Below the pieces are notes generated by a model. That model ran no database searches. It was not told where the DNA came from and saw nothing but the letters and a program-made list of their open reading frames with translations. A program made the position numbers and the translations under genes. From the NCBI RefSeq assembly GCF_004342065.1, contig NZ_SLZU01000002.1, positions 310,001 to 374,000 of the forward strand: DNA of 64,000 nucleotides. Reading direction: 5' to 3'. The DNA is from Primorskyibacter sedentarius. GTDB taxonomy: Bacteria; Pseudomonadota; Alphaproteobacteria; Rhodobacterales; Rhodobacteraceae. Positions 11,657 through 21,938 of this stretch are shown one piece after another; the stretch's first letter is position 1; each line of letters begins with the position of its first letter.

Positions 11657-12562
11657 TTAGCCATTCAGCTGTTCCATCTGCGTCCAGACGACGGATGCCT
11701 CGTCGTCACTCAGCGGGACGAACGGCGCGCGCAGATTACGCCAAGCCTCATTTTCCCGCGACCGGGACAGCATCGTCTTCACCGTGGGCAGCTGGACATA
11801 GGTGTTGCTGAGCGAGCGCCAGTCGTTCACCCGATCCTGCGCCGCCGCGACCTTTGCCTGCGCATTCGGGTCGCACCAGTTGTCCCAGATCACCCGCAGC
11901 GCGTCCGCCCTGAGGTTTGACGTGGCGGTGATACAGCCCGCGCCGCCTGACTGAAGAAGCGGCAGCAACAGTGGATCAGCGCCCGCAAGCACGGCGAAAC
12001 CGGGAAAGCGCTCGACCATCGCGGTCATGTTGGAGATCTCTCCGGCGCTGTCCTTGATGCCGACCACGACATCGGGAAACGCATCGCGCAGCCGCGCAAT
12101 CAGGTCGTGGCTGATCGGCACCTGAGTAACCTGCGGTATGTGATAAAGGATCACGCGGAGCCGCTCCTCTGCCACGCCTTCGATCGCATTGGCAAAAAAC
12201 CGAAAGAGCCCCTCGTCACTGACCCCCTTGTAATAGAAGGGAGGAAGCAGGACGCAGGCCTTCGCGCCCGCCTGAACGGCATGGCGTGTCAGCTTTATCG
12301 TATCAGAGAGGTTGCACGACGATGTGCCCGGCAGCAGCTGATCACCCCGGATCCCTGCCTCAAGGGCGCTTTCAAGCAGCGCTTTTCGCTCCGCCACGGA
12401 AAAACTGTTCGCCTCTCCGGTCGTGCCAAGCAGGGCGATACCGTGGCACCCCTCTTCCAGCAGCGCCTTGCAATGTGCGCTGAACAGGTCCAGCCGCAAC
12501 GCGCCATCGCGGTCGACGGGGGTGGCAGCGGCGCAGTTTACGCCGAATTCAGCTGTCGTCAT
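11657..12562 (-). CDS. DapA/NanA-superfamily lyase or dehydratase (first of three in the locus)
   Basis: A 301-aa class I aldolase of the dihydrodipicolinate synthase superfamily. The GTTGE motif (about residues 46-50), the catalytic Tyr of LYHIPQ and the Schiff-base Lys of VGIKDSAG are present, so it should make a pyruvate-type Schiff base. Members cleave or dehydrate 2-keto-3-deoxy sugar acids, sialic acid or dihydrodipicolinate precursors. It is not next to lysine genes and overlaps pdxA2 by 4 nt, so a catabolic sugar-acid role is more likely than lysine synthesis. Confidence 0.87.
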   Translation of the reverse strand: MTTAEFGVNCAAATPVDRDGALRLDLFSAHCKALLEEGCHGIALLGTTGEANSFSVAERKALLESALEAGIRGDQLLPGTSSCNLSDTIKLTRHAVQAGAKACVLLPPFYYKGVSDEGLFRFFANAIEGVAEERLRVILYHIPQVTQVPISHDLIARLRDAFPDVVVGIKDSAGEISNMTAMVERFPGFAVLAGADPLLLPLLQSGGAGCITATSNLRADALRVIWDNWCDPNAQAKVAAAQDRVNDWRSLSNTYVQLPTVKTMLSRSRENEAWRNLRAPFVPLSDDEASVVWTQMEQLNG

Positions 12563-13506
12563 GTTTTTCTCCCGGCGACGAGGCGTCTTGCATAGGCAAT
12601 CGCCTCGAGCATGTTGCGATGATCGGCCAGACCCTTGCCCGCGATGTCAAAGGCAGTCCCATGATCCACCGAAGTCCGGTCGATGGGCAGCCCGACAGAG
12701 ACATTCACGGCAGTGTCGAAAGCGACCAGTTTGATCGGGATGTGCCCCTGATCGTGATAATTCGCGACGACCAGATCGAAAGCGCCGTTATAGGCTCTGT
12801 GAAACAGCGTATCTGCGGAAATCGGGCCGTGGGCATCGATCCCCTCATCCCGCGCCATTTCGACGCCGGGCGCAATCAGGCTTGTATCTTCATCGCCGAA
12901 CAGGCCGCCCTCGCCGCAATGCGGGTTGAGCCCTGCGACCGCGATCCGGGGAGCCTCTATTCCGATGCGACGCAGATGCGCGTGGCCCGCGCGGATCGTG
13001 TCGCGGATACGCTCGGGGCTGGTCCGTTCAATCGCGGTATTCAGGGACACATGGGTCGACGCATGGATCACGTTCAGCCGTTCGGACGCGAGCAGCATAA
13101 ATGCGCCTTTCTGACCGGTCAGCGATGCCAGCATCCCGGTATGCCCATCATAGTGATGGCCTGCAGCATTCAGCGCCTCCTTGTTGATGGGGCCAGTGAC
13201 GATACAGCCGATTTGCCCGGCCTCGGCGGCACGGACTGCGGCCTGAATGAACCGGAAAACCGCAGCGCCTGCGCGTTTGTCAAGCTTGCCCATCGGCAGT
13301 GGACCCCCCTCCACCGGCAGGTCGGTGACGGCGAAATCCTCGCCCGGTTTCAGCGGGCTGTCGATCATCCGCGCGACATGGCAAAGCGTCTCTGTACAGC
13401 CGAAAACCCGTGTTTGGGCGCGGTCCTCTGCGGACATGGTGCCAATCGCCTTGAGGGTGATTTCCGGGCCGACCCCGACAGGGTCTCCCATGGTGATGCC
13501 GATCAT
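12559..13506 (-). CDS. pdxA2: PdxA2-type 4-phospho-D-threonate/erythronate dehydrogenase
   Basis: A 315-aa protein of the PdxA family (NAD-dependent, metal-dependent oxidation and decarboxylation). The family start [14 protein letters not shown], the central [12 protein letters not shown] and the metal-site segment [13 protein letters not shown] are all visible. In catabolic clusters PdxA2 acts after a DUF1537 kinase, turning 4-phospho-D-threonate or erythronate into dihydroxyacetone phosphate and CO2; such a kinase is encoded at 8784-9794. The pairing argues against the vitamin B6 role of PdxA itself. It overlaps both neighbours by 4 nt (ATGA), so translation is coupled across the operon. 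Confidence 0.9.
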   Translation of the reverse strand: MIGITMGDPVGVGPEITLKAIGTMSAEDRAQTRVFGCTETLCHVARMIDSPLKPGEDFAVTDLPVEGGPLPMGKLDKRAGAAVFRFIQAAVRAAEAGQIGCIVTGPINKEALNAAGHHYDGHTGMLASLTGQKGAFMLLASERLNVIHASTHVSLNTAIERTSPERIRDTIRAGHAHLRRIGIEAPRIAVAGLNPHCGEGGLFGDEDTSLIAPGVEMARDEGIDAHGPISADTLFHRAYNGAFDLVVANYHDQGHIPIKLVAFDTAVNVSVGLPIDRTSVDHGTAFDIAGKGLADHRNMLEAIAYARRLVAGRKT

Positions 13507-14636
13507 GTCGCGTTCGCAATCTCGTTGGGTGTCAGATGCCGGTACGCGATGGCCCGCCGGTGCAGGGTAAAGGCAATGTCCAGCCCGCCATCGGGGGCTT
13601 CCAGCATCGCCGGATAGGACAGTTCCTGATTACGCCCGTCTTCGCTGTTGTTGCTGAGACAGGTGCCGGTGCTGTCCGCGACCGTGATGCTGCGCGGGAA
13701 GCTCTGCCCGTCATCTTCGGAGAGCAGAACCACCAGCGGCGCCCGCGGCACGCCCCAGACCGGGGTGCAACCGCCAGAGGCTTCGGGGCGGGCATCATCC
13801 CCCAACTCGTCGTAAAGGGATGCGCGCCTGTCCGTGGACATGTCGGCGTTCACGGGATTGCAGCACAGGGCAAGACGACCATCGGCAAGCCGGGTCGCCG
13901 CGAGGGAGGAATTGTTGTTGGGGACGGGTGTCGCAACGGGGACGGACCAGGTTTCGCCGCCATCACGGCTTTCGCTGCGATGGACAAAGTCGGCCTGACG
14001 GCGCCTGAAAAACGCGACCAGCCTGTCATCGCCCGGTACAATCGTCGTATGAACGCAGCCGGTGGAGCCGGGAACCGCGACCTGCCGCCAAGAGATGCCG
14101 GCGTCCTCAGTGATCGCAACAGAAGCCGTATCGTGCCGCCCTGTCCAACGCGCGCCTGCCTGAGGTGTGCAATGGAAAAGCGGCAGGAGCCAGGCACCAT
14201 CGGACCGCAGAATCGGACGCGCCCGGACGAAGCTTCCGCCCGGCAGCGACAGGTCTTGGGGCGGGTGGCCTATTTCGCGCATGCGGATGACGCATTTATC
14301 CTGATCGCCACCGGGCTGCGCCGTGTGCAGCAGCAGGCACCGCCCGTCAGGGGCATGAAACAGCACCGGGTTCTGCTCTGATCGCTCGGGATCGTCGGTC
14401 AGCTTTTCCGGTGCGGTCCAACCTGCGCCCAACAGGCGGCTGCGATAGATGCAGATATCTGCCTTTCCTTCCAGACTGCCGCCGAACCAGACGCATTCAA
14501 GTTCGCCATTGGGCGACCGAGCCAGAAAGGCCGCATGATTCTGAATGCAGGGCGAGGGGAGGATCGCAGTCCCGCTTTCGACCCGACCGGTCATGGCGAG
14601 CGCAATGGCTGGAGGGTCTTTGGGAAAGGAGGGCAT
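13503..14636 (-). CDS. Cytosolic sialidase-fold (BNR/Asp-box) protein
   Basis: A 377-aa predicted six-bladed propeller of the sialidase superfamily. Asp-box-like repeats appear as [17 protein letters not shown] and SEDDGQSF, with family segments such as [11 protein letters not shown] and SEQNPVLFH. There is no signal peptide or membrane segment, so it acts in the cytoplasm on an imported compound. It is the first gene of the leftward operon with PdxA2, a DapA-like lyase and an iron dehydrogenase. A true sialidase followed by a NanA-like lyase is possible, but the other sialic-acid genes are missing, so another glycoside or a lyase activity is equally plausible. Confidence 0.75.
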   Translation of the reverse strand: MPSFPKDPPAIALAMTGRVESGTAILPSPCIQNHAAFLARSPNGELECVWFGGSLEGKADICIYRSRLLGAGWTAPEKLTDDPERSEQNPVLFHAPDGRCLLLHTAQPGGDQDKCVIRMREIGHPPQDLSLPGGSFVRARPILRSDGAWLLPLFHCTPQAGARWTGRHDTASVAITEDAGISWRQVAVPGSTGCVHTTIVPGDDRLVAFFRRRQADFVHRSESRDGGETWSVPVATPVPNNNSSLAATRLADGRLALCCNPVNADMSTDRRASLYDELGDDARPEASGGCTPVWGVPRAPLVVLLSEDDGQSFPRSITVADSTGTCLSNNSEDGRNQELSYPAMLEAPDGGLDIAFTLHRRAIAYRHLTPNEIANAT

Positions 14637-14657
14637 GACGTCTCCGCTACGCTAAGG

Positions 14658-14674
14658 CTGCAACACGATTGCAG
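14658..14674. promoter_or_regulatory. Candidate operator before the sialidase-fold operon
   Basis: CTGCAA-cacga-TTGCAG is a perfect 6+6 inverted repeat, 22 bases upstream of the ATG at 14636. On the minus strand a TTGACA (14695 down to 14690) lies just beyond it, so a regulator bound here would cover the -10 region or the start of transcription. The rest of 14637-14889 is AT-rich and probably holds both divergent promoters; TTGACA at 14810-14815 faces the DMT gene. Confidence 0.45.
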
Positions 14675-14889
14675 TTTCTTGCGTAAGGTTGTCAAGTTGA
14701 AAGTCTATATCACTGCTGAGACGACTTCGGATAAGCGATAGTAAATAACTGAATTTTATGGGAAATATATTACAAGATTTCGGGCATTTAAGAACGACAA
14801 TTGTAGTAGTTGACAAATTTTTAGGTTTCGCGTTTGCTTTCCATCAAGCGTCCGGCGACGACTCGCCCGCGCTTCGGAAAGGCACGGGA

Positions 14890-15759
14890 ATGCGCGACAA
14901 GCCTGCCATGATGGCAATCACGCTGATGTTGATCGTGGCGGTCATCAATGCCGCTGATGCGGTTATCGTCCGCTTTCTGGCCGGAGATATCCACCCTTTC
15001 GTGATCGGGTTCACGCGGGCAAGCTTTGGCCTGCTGGCGATGCTGCCCTGGATGCTCAGCCGACCGCATATCCTCAAGACCAACCGGTATGTCCTGCACG
15101 CTTTTCGTGCGGGTCTGAAGCTGCTGTCCTTGGTCGCGCTTTTTGCCGCGCTGGCGGGGGCGCCGCTGGCGTCGGTCACGGCCATTGGCTTTGCGGCCCC
15201 CCTGTTCGTGACGGTGGGCGCATGGTTTCTTCTGGCGGAACAGCCAAGACCTTTGCGTATTTGTGCCGCCGGGATCGGATTCGTTGGCGTCATGATCATA
15301 CTGAAGCCTGCGATGGTCGGTGGCGCGACGGCAACGGCGCTTTGGCTGGCGCTGCTATCTGCGGTTCTGGTGGCGACCATCCAGCTGATCCTCAAAGTGA
15401 TGGGCCGGACGGAGAGCGCCGAGACGCTGGTTGCGTGGAACCTCATCACCATGGTGCCGCTGGCGCTGCTCCCGGCGATCTATTTCTGGACCACGCCAAC
15501 GCTGGAGCAATGGGTGCTTCTGGCCGCTCAGGGGGCGCTTGGCGCGCTGAATCAGGCGGCTGTGACGCGCGCCTTTCAGCTTGGGGATGCCTCGCTTGTC
15601 GCGCCGATGGACTTCCTGCGCCTGCCGTTGATCGCTGCGATTGCGTATATGCTCTTCGGTGAGGTTGCGGGGCTGGCGACCTGGATCGGCGCTTCGATCA
15701 TCTTTGTTGCGGTGGCGCTGATGGCGACCACGGCGCGGGACAGGATGGGGTTGGAATGA
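14890..15759 (+). CDS. EamA/DMT-superfamily transporter
   Basis: A 289-aa integral membrane protein with about ten transmembrane helices in two EamA repeats, for example LIVAVINAADAVIVRFLAG near the start and IWIGASIIF-type hydrophobic stretches at the end. Members of the drug/metabolite transporter superfamily export or import small metabolites. The frame is open 44 codons further upstream, but that part is not hydrophobic and lacks the family pattern. ATG 14890 follows GGAAAGG and gives a normal length. It is divergent from the sialidase-fold operon and precedes the ABC importer genes; its substrate is unknown. Confidence 0.82.
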   Translation: MRDKPAMMAITLMLIVAVINAADAVIVRFLAGDIHPFVIGFTRASFGLLAMLPWMLSRPHILKTNRYVLHAFRAGLKLLSLVALFAALAGAPLASVTAIGFAAPLFVTVGAWFLLAEQPRPLRICAAGIGFVGVMIILKPAMVGGATATALWLALLSAVLVATIQLILKVMGRTESAETLVAWNLITMVPLALLPAIYFWTTPTLEQWVLLAAQGALGALNQAAVTRAFQLGDASLVAPMDFLRLPLIAAIAYMLFGEVAGLATWIGASIIFVAVALMATTARDRMGLE

Positions 15760-15954
15760 TGTTCTGCGCGTTCGGAATGATACATGATTAGCATCACCGT
15801 GCATCAAAATCCGTTTCATGGATTGTCAGCACCGTAGTAAATTGGCTGGGGATGCGCGGGCCGGAGGAGGTGCCGCAAGTCCCCAAAATGTTCCGGGCGG
15901 TGCAGCGGCGCCCGAGCGTGGAATATACCCGCTGCAATACTTGGAGGAGACAAA

Positions 15955-17457
15955 ATGGATTTCCGGAAATACCTTTATGGCAGCGCTCTGGCGCTGGTTG
16001 CCGCGTCGCCGGCGCTTGCGCAGGACACATCCGTCACGATCGTTTTGAACGAAGATCTCGAAGTGGTGGAGCCATGCGAGTCGTCACGGTCCAACATCGG
16101 GCGCGTGCTGCAGCAGAACATTGCAGAGACGATGGTAGAGCTGAATACCGCGAACGGTTCGCTGATGCCGCGCCTTGCCGAAAGCTGGGAAGCGGTGGAC
16201 GAGGATACGTGGAAGTTTACCCTTCGCGATGGCGTTACCTTCTCGGACGGGAGCACTCTGGACGCGGCGGACGTCAAACATTCCTACGACCGGGCGATTT
16301 CGGACCAGATCATCTGTGAAATCGGCGCAAAGTTCTTTGGCGGCATGACGCTGGATTTCAACGTCATCGACGACCTGACATTCGAGGTAACGTCAGATCC
16401 CGCACAGCCGATCCTGCCATTGCTGATGTCGACCCTGACAATTGTTCCGTCAGAAACGCCGTTCGAATTCATGCAGATGCCTGTCGGGACGGGTGCCTAT
16501 GTCATGACCGAACGCAATCAGGGCCAGTCCATCGTGCTGGAACGGCGCGATGATTACTGGGGGGAGGCGCCAGAGGTCACGAAGGCCACCTATCTCTTCC
16601 GTTCGGATGATGCTGTGCGCGCCGCCATGGTCGCGACGGGCGAGGCGGATATCGTACCGCAGATCAACGAAGTGGACGCCACAAACCCGGCCACCGACTT
16701 TGCCTATCCGAATTCGGAAACCACCTATGTGCGGCTCGACACGTCTATCGCACCGCTTGATGATGTGCGGGTCCGCAAGGCGCTGAACATGGCCGTCGAC
16801 CGCGAGGCTTTCCTGGGCACTCTGCTGCCGCAGGATGCGGTGATCGCGACCCATATGGTGCCGCCCTCTACGCTGGGCGTGAACCCGGATCTCAAGCCAC
16901 TGGCTTTTGATGTTGATGGCGCCAGGGCTTTGCTTGCCGAAGCCAAGGCCGATGGGGTGCCGGTGGACGCCGAAATTACGATGATCGCGCGTTTGGGCAA
17001 CTTCCCCAACGTTACGGAAATCAGCGAGGCGCTGACCCAGATGTGGGGCGATATCGGATTGTCGGTGAACCTGCGCATGACCGAGGTTGCCGAGTGGGTC
17101 GATCTCTACTCCAAACCCTTTGCAGAGGATCGTGGTCCGTCCATGGTGATGGCGCAGCATGACAATAACCGCGGCGACCCCGTCTTCTCGATGTATTTCA
17201 AATACGCCTGCGATGGGCTTCAGTCCGGCACGTGTGATGAAGGGCTTGACCAGATGATCGCGGATGCAACCGCCGCGACCGGCGAAGACCGCGGCCCGAA
17301 ATGGACCGAAGTATTCAACAAGATCCACAATGACCTCGTGTCAGATGTGTTCCTGTTCCACATGGTCGGCTTCAGCCGCGTGTCCGAGCGGTTGGATTTC
17401 ACTCCGACCATCGCCACCAACTCGGAGCTTCAGCTGTCCCAGATCAAGTTCAAGTGA
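15955..17457 (+). CDS. ABC transporter substrate-binding protein, family 5
   Basis: A 500-aa periplasmic binding protein of the peptide/nickel/oligosaccharide class (SBP_bac_5). The signal peptide MDFRKYLYGSALALVAASP ends at ALAQ near residue 22. The body has the family landmarks LMPRLAESWEAVDEDTW, TFTLRDG-like VTFSDGS, and VRKALNMAVDREAF. GGAGGAGAC precedes the ATG. It heads a rightward operon with two permeases and a fused ATPase. In this setting of sugar-acid enzymes the ligand may be an oligo-uronide, a glycoside or a hydroxy-acid compound rather than a peptide. Confidence 0.92.
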   Translation: MDFRKYLYGSALALVAASPALAQDTSVTIVLNEDLEVVEPCESSRSNIGRVLQQNIAETMVELNTANGSLMPRLAESWEAVDEDTWKFTLRDGVTFSDGSTLDAADVKHSYDRAISDQIICEIGAKFFGGMTLDFNVIDDLTFEVTSDPAQPILPLLMSTLTIVPSETPFEFMQMPVGTGAYVMTERNQGQSIVLERRDDYWGEAPEVTKATYLFRSDDAVRAAMVATGEADIVPQINEVDATNPATDFAYPNSETTYVRLDTSIAPLDDVRVRKALNMAVDREAFLGTLLPQDAVIATHMVPPSTLGVNPDLKPLAFDVDGARALLAEAKADGVPVDAEITMIARLGNFPNVTEISEALTQMWGDIGLSVNLRMTEVAEWVDLYSKPFAEDRGPSMVMAQHDNNRGDPVFSMYFKYACDGLQSGTCDEGLDQMIADATAATGEDRGPKWTEVFNKIHNDLVSDVFLFHMVGFSRVSERLDFTPTIATNSELQLSQIKFK

Positions 17458-17524
17458 TGGATCCGACTGTTCGGGAGGGCGCGGTTTCGCGCCTTCCCAC
17501 TCACCGACAGGAAAGGTCCAAGAC

Positions 17525-18439
17525 ATGAGGTCATTTCTGACCAAACGTGCCTATGCCAGCCTGATATCCCTGCTGTTCCTGATCGTCGCGGTTTTCTTTC
17601 TGTCGCGTCTTACCGGCGATCCCACGAACCTTTATCTTCCGGTTGATGCCAGCCTCGATTCACGCGAGCGGTTCCGCGCCCTGCACGGGTTGGATGATCC
17701 GCTGATCTTGCAGTTCGGCCGCTACCTCGCCGATCTTGCGGTGCTTGATTTCGGCGACTCGATCCGCCGGTCGCAACCCGCACTGGATGTTGTGCTCGAA
17801 GCGTTCAAATGGACGCTGGCTCTGGCTGCGATCACCATGACCATCGTGACGATCACGGCCATCGTCATTGGATCGCTCGCCGCATTTCGCGTGGGCGGGC
17901 TGTTCGACCGTACGGCCACGTTCTTTTCGCTGATCGGTGCCAGCGCGCCGGATTTCTGGATCGCCATCGTCGCGATCGTGCTGTTCTCGGTCAATCTGGG
18001 GTGGTTGCCGACCTCTGGCACCGGGACTGTCTGGCACTGGATCATGCCCATCGGAGTGTTGTTCATCCGCCCGTTCGGCCTGATCCTTCAGGTCGTTCGT
18101 GGCGCAATGATCACCGCGCTGGGGTCTGCCTATGTCAAGACTGCGCGCGCCAAGGGTGTGGCCTCGCGCCCCATCATCTTTGTGCATGCGCTGCGCAATG
18201 CCATGCTGCCCGTGATCACCGTCATTGGTGATCAGGCGGCTGCGATCCTGAACGGTGCCGTGGTGGTCGAGACGATCTTTGGCTTTCCCGGCGTGGGCAA
18301 GTTGATGATCGACAGTATCCTGCAACGGGATTTCGCCGTCGTTCTGGCTACGATCATGGTCACGGCTTTCGCGATCTTCGTCATGAACCTGCTGATCGAC
18401 CTCGCTTATGCGGTGCTTGATCCGCGCATCCGGTATTGA
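17525..18439 (+). CDS. ABC transporter permease, DppB-like
   Basis: A 304-aa permease with six predicted transmembrane helices, the first at about residues 10-30. It has the binding-protein-dependent (EAA) loop around GVASRPIIFVHALRNAMLPV, which contacts the ATPase. The N-terminal LFLIVAVFFLSRLTGDPT is typical of the DppB/OppB class. The frame is open upstream, within the substrate-binding gene, but the ATG at 17525 after GAAAGG gives the family start. It pairs with the next gene as the membrane channel. Confidence 0.92.
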   Translation: MRSFLTKRAYASLISLLFLIVAVFFLSRLTGDPTNLYLPVDASLDSRERFRALHGLDDPLILQFGRYLADLAVLDFGDSIRRSQPALDVVLEAFKWTLALAAITMTIVTITAIVIGSLAAFRVGGLFDRTATFFSLIGASAPDFWIAIVAIVLFSVNLGWLPTSGTGTVWHWIMPIGVLFIRPFGLILQVVRGAMITALGSAYVKTARAKGVASRPIIFVHALRNAMLPVITVIGDQAAAILNGAVVVETIFGFPGVGKLMIDSILQRDFAVVLATIMVTAFAIFVMNLLIDLAYAVLDPRIRY

Positions 18440-18446
18440 GGTGACG

Positions 18447-19370
18447 ATGACCGACGAGTCCCCGCCAATCGCGCCTATCGCCGAAAAAAGCAGGCTGGCC
18501 AGCTTCTGGTCCATGCTGCGCGCGGACAAGTTCGCGCTGACCGCCGCGATCTTTCTGGTCATCGTGATCGCCTCCGCCTTCATCGGCCCCATTTTTCTGG
18601 AATATGACGCGGGCCGCCAGAACCTGCGCGGGCGCAACGCGCCGCCCTTTGACATGGAGCGGGGCTGGCAGTTCTTCCTGGGCGGCGATCAGCTGGGGCG
18701 GCCTTTGCTGGCCCGGATCATCGTTGCCGCACGCAACACCATGATGGTGGCCGCCGGATCGGTCGCGGCTGCCATGATCATCGGGGCCACTCTGGGCCTG
18801 ATCGCGGGCAATTCGCGCGGCCGCGCGGCGCAGATCATCCCGCGTATTGCGGATGTCATCATGTCCTTCCCGTCGCTGCTGCTTGCGGTGATCGTGCTTT
18901 ACACGCTCGAACCTTCGGTCGGGAATATCATCATCGTACTCGCGATCACCCGCATTCCGATCTACCTGCGCACCACCCGCGCCGAGATCCTTGAGGTGCG
19001 TGAACGCATGTTCGTGCAGGCCGCCAAGGTCATGGGCGCATCGCAAAGCCGGATTGTCTTTCGTCATATGCTGCCGGTGATCCTGCCGACGCTGCTGACC
19101 ATCGCGACGCTGGACTTCGCCTTTGTCATGCTGGCCGAAAGCTCGCTCTCCTTCCTCGGGATCGGAATTCAACCGCCAGAGATCACCTGGGGGCTGATGG
19201 TCAGCCAGGGGCGTCCGTATCTGACCAACGCCTGGTGGCTGTCCTTCTGGCCGGGGCTTGCGATCATTCTCACGACGCTCAGCCTCAACCTTCTGTCGAA
19301 CTGGATGCGGACGGCGCTGGACCCGCAACAACGCTGGCGTCTGGAAATCGGGGGCAAGAAGAATGGCTGA
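18447..19370 (+). CDS. ABC transporter permease, DppC-like
   Basis: A 307-aa permease of the DppC/OppC class. It has a cytoplasmic N-terminal stretch, a first helix around residues 32-52, a periplasmic loop, then five helices. The EAA loop is VMGASQSRIVFRHMLPV, and LAESSLSFLGIGIQPP is the usual C-terminal landmark. It starts 8 nt after the DppB-like stop (ATG 18447). Its stop overlaps the ATPase start by 8 nt, so the transporter genes are one transcript. Confidence 0.92.
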   Translation: MTDESPPIAPIAEKSRLASFWSMLRADKFALTAAIFLVIVIASAFIGPIFLEYDAGRQNLRGRNAPPFDMERGWQFFLGGDQLGRPLLARIIVAARNTMMVAAGSVAAAMIIGATLGLIAGNSRGRAAQIIPRIADVIMSFPSLLLAVIVLYTLEPSVGNIIIVLAITRIPIYLRTTRAEILEVRERMFVQAAKVMGASQSRIVFRHMLPVILPTLLTIATLDFAFVMLAESSLSFLGIGIQPPEITWGLMVSQGRPYLTNAWWLSFWPGLAIILTTLSLNLLSNWMRTALDPQQRWRLEIGGKKNG

Positions 19371-20982
19371 TCATCTTCTCGAAGTGCAGGACCTGTCCGT
19401 TACCTTCCATACCGTGCGTGGCCCTGTGAATGCGGTGCGGAATGTCAGCTGGCATCTGGATCGCGGCGAGGTTCTGGCGATTCTGGGCGAAAGCGGGTCG
19501 GGCAAATCAGTGTCCGCTTCGGCTGTGATGGACCTGATCGACATTCCGCCGGGCGAGATTGCCTCGGGCCGCATCCTGTTCGAGGGGCGCGATCTGCTGA
19601 CGATGAGCCATGACGAACGCCGCAGGATCAACGGCAAGCGCATCGCCATGATCTTTCAGGATCCGCTTAGTCATCTCAACCCGGTTTACAGTGTCGGTTG
19701 GCAGATCGAAGAGACGATGGTGATACATGGCACGTCCCGCGCCGATGCGCAGCGTGAGACCGTGGCCCTGCTGCGAAAGGTCGGCATTCCCGATCCTGAA
19801 GGGGCCGCCGTGAAATATCCGCACCAGTTTTCGGGCGGTCAGCGCCAGCGCCTGATGATCGCCATGGCGCTGGCACTTCGGCCCGACGTGCTGATCGCGG
19901 ATGAACCGACAACCGCGCTGGATGTCACCGTGCAGGCGCAGATCCTGGGGTTGTTGGAGCAGTTGCAGGCTGAAACCGGCATGGGGCTGCTGATCATCAC
20001 CCATGATCTGGGCGTGGTGGCAGAGATGGCCGACCGCGTTGTTGTGATGAATGCCGGAGAGATCGTCGAGACAGGCAGCGCAACCGATGTTTATCGCAAC
20101 CCGCAGCATCCCTATACGCAAAAGCTGATTGCGGCGGCACCGGGTCAGGGCGACATGTCGCACGGCGTGCCCGAACAAGAGCCGCTGTTACGACTGACAG
20201 GGGTCAAGAAGAATTACGGCGCGTTTACGGCGCTCAATGGCATCAGCTTTGACCTCATGGCGGGCGAAACGCTGGCCGTTGTGGGAGAAAGCGGGTCTGG
20301 CAAGTCGACGATGGCAAAAGTGCTGTTGCAACTGGAAGAGGCCTCTGGCGGGCAGGCGGAATACAAGGGCCGCGACCTGCTGACGCTAAGCCCGAAAGAG
20401 CTGTTCGAGATGCGGCGCGACATCCAGATGGTGTTTCAGGACCCGACGCAAAGCCTGAACCCGCGCATGTCCGTCTATCAGCTGATCTCCGAGGCTTGGG
20501 TCATTCACCGCGACATTCTGCCGAAAGACCGCTGGAAGGCGCGTGTTGCCGAATTGCTGGAACAGGTCGGGCTGCTGGCCGAACACATGCACCGCTATCC
20601 GCACCAGTTTTCGGGCGGGCAGCGGCAAAGGATCGCCATCGCGCGCGCGCTTGCTTTGGAGCCGCGGATCATCGTGTGCGACGAGGCCGTTTCGGCCCTG
20701 GACGTGTCCATTCAGGCGCAGGTGATCGAATTGCTGGACAAGCTGCGGCACGAGCTTGGGCTGAGCTATATTTTCATCGCGCATGATCTGCCCGTGGTGC
20801 GGGACTTTGCCGACCGGGTGATTGTCATGCAAGCCGGTGAGATCGTCGAGCAAGGCTCTGTCCGGCAGATATTCGAAGCGCCGAGGATGCGCTACACCCA
20901 AGACCTGCTTGCTGCCAGCCTCGACCCCGACCCCGAGGTGCAGGCAGCGCGCCGGAATTCACGACTGGAGATCGCCCAATGA
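19363..20982 (+). CDS. Fused double ATPase of the peptide-type ABC importer (DppD-DppF)
   Basis: A 539-aa protein with two complete ABC ATPase domains in tandem. The first has Walker [12 protein letters not shown], signature [12 protein letters not shown] and Walker [13 protein letters not shown]. The second has [24 protein letters not shown] and [12 protein letters not shown]. These equal DppD and DppF joined head to tail, a known variant in which one polypeptide gives both nucleotide-binding sites. The ATG at 19363 overlaps the permease end. It powers import by the adjacent permeases. Confidence 0.93.
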   Translation: MADHLLEVQDLSVTFHTVRGPVNAVRNVSWHLDRGEVLAILGESGSGKSVSASAVMDLIDIPPGEIASGRILFEGRDLLTMSHDERRRINGKRIAMIFQDPLSHLNPVYSVGWQIEETMVIHGTSRADAQRETVALLRKVGIPDPEGAAVKYPHQFSGGQRQRLMIAMALALRPDVLIADEPTTALDVTVQAQILGLLEQLQAETGMGLLIITHDLGVVAEMADRVVVMNAGEIVETGSATDVYRNPQHPYTQKLIAAAPGQGDMSHGVPEQEPLLRLTGVKKNYGAFTALNGISFDLMAGETLAVVGESGSGKSTMAKVLLQLEEASGGQAEYKGRDLLTLSPKELFEMRRDIQMVFQDPTQSLNPRMSVYQLISEAWVIHRDILPKDRWKARVAELLEQVGLLAEHMHRYPHQFSGGQRQRIAIARALALEPRIIVCDEAVSALDVSIQAQVIELLDKLRHELGLSYIFIAHDLPVVRDFADRVIVMQAGEIVEQGSVRQIFEAPRMRYTQDLLAASLDPDPEVQAARRNSRLEIAQ

Positions 20983-21920
20983 AGCCCGAAGTGTTGGTCC
21001 TTGCCCCGACGCGCCCGCGCGCATGGGCGCAGCTGGAAGAGGCCTACACCCTGCACCGCTATGACGAGGCCGAGGACAAGGCGGGCTTTCTGGCCGAGCA
21101 TGGTCCGAAATGCCGCGCAATCGTCACCAATGGCCACGAGACGCTGACCCGGCAGATGGTCGAGGCGATGCCCAATCTGGGGATCGTCGCCTGCTCTTCT
21201 GCTGGGTATGAAGCGATTGATGTGGATGCGCTGACTGATAACAGCGTCAAGCTGACCAACACATCGCCGGCACTCTGTGATGATGTGGCCGATACTGCGG
21301 TGATGCTGATGCTGGCCGCGCGGCGCGGCCTGATCGACGCGCATGCCTATACCTCGTCCGGTGACTGGGGGCGCAAGGGCATGTTCCCGCTGCAACACGC
21401 GATAAAGGGCGCGCGGCTGGGGATCGTCGGCATGGGCACGATCGGTCAGGCCATCGCAGCCCGATGCGCCGTGATGGGTATGGATATCGCCTATTTCGGG
21501 CGGCGAAAGAAGCCGGGCATCGATTATCCCTACGTGGCCGACCTGACCGCGCTGGCCGCGCAAAGCGACGTGCTGGTGCTGGCCATTGCGGGCGGGGATG
21601 CCACGCGCGGGTTGGTGGATGCCGCCGCTCTTGATGCGCTTGGGCCCGATGGATTGCTGGTCAATATCGCACGTGGCACCGTCGTGGACGAGGCGGCAAT
21701 GATCGACGCGCTGAAGTCCGGCAGACTTGGAAGGGCGGCGCTGGATGTTTATCTCAATGAGCCGGAGCCCGATCCCGCACTGACCTGCTTGCCCAATGTG
21801 ACGCTATACCCGCATCACGCGTCAGGCACGGTGGAAACCCGGGACGCGATGGCACAGATGGTCGTCGATAACCTTGCTGAATTTTATGCCAACCGCCCTC
21901 TGCTCAGTGCAGTCAACTAG
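20979..21920 (+). CDS. D-isomer-specific 2-hydroxyacid dehydrogenase
   Basis: A 313-aa NAD(P)-dependent dehydrogenase interconverting a 2-keto acid and a D-2-hydroxy acid (glyoxylate/hydroxypyruvate reductase class). The Rossmann motif is GIVGMGTIGQAIA (about residue 147). The catalytic Arg is in NIARGTVVDE, the Glu in NEPEPDP and the His in YPHHASGT. The start overlaps the ATPase stop (ATGA). In the operon it could oxidise an imported hydroxy acid or reduce glyoxylate, hydroxypyruvate or tartronate semialdehyde formed by the lyases. Confidence 0.9.
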   Translation: MKPEVLVLAPTRPRAWAQLEEAYTLHRYDEAEDKAGFLAEHGPKCRAIVTNGHETLTRQMVEAMPNLGIVACSSAGYEAIDVDALTDNSVKLTNTSPALCDDVADTAVMLMLAARRGLIDAHAYTSSGDWGRKGMFPLQHAIKGARLGIVGMGTIGQAIAARCAVMGMDIAYFGRRKKPGIDYPYVADLTALAAQSDVLVLAIAGGDATRGLVDAAALDALGPDGLLVNIARGTVVDEAAMIDALKSGRLGRAALDVYLNEPEPDPALTCLPNVTLYPHHASGTVETRDAMAQMVVDNLAEFYANRPLLSAVN

Positions 21921-21938
21921 GGCTACCCAGAGACCGAA

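Noticed and set aside
12619-13617. A 332-codon plus-strand open frame opposite pdxA2
   Set aside because: Shadow of a GC-rich gene. The minus frame carries all PdxA motifs and coupled overlaps with its neighbours.
14758-14889. N-terminal extension of the DMT transporter from ATG 14758
   Set aside because: The stretch is AT-rich promoter DNA, lacks the family pattern and has a worse ribosome-binding site than ATG 14890.
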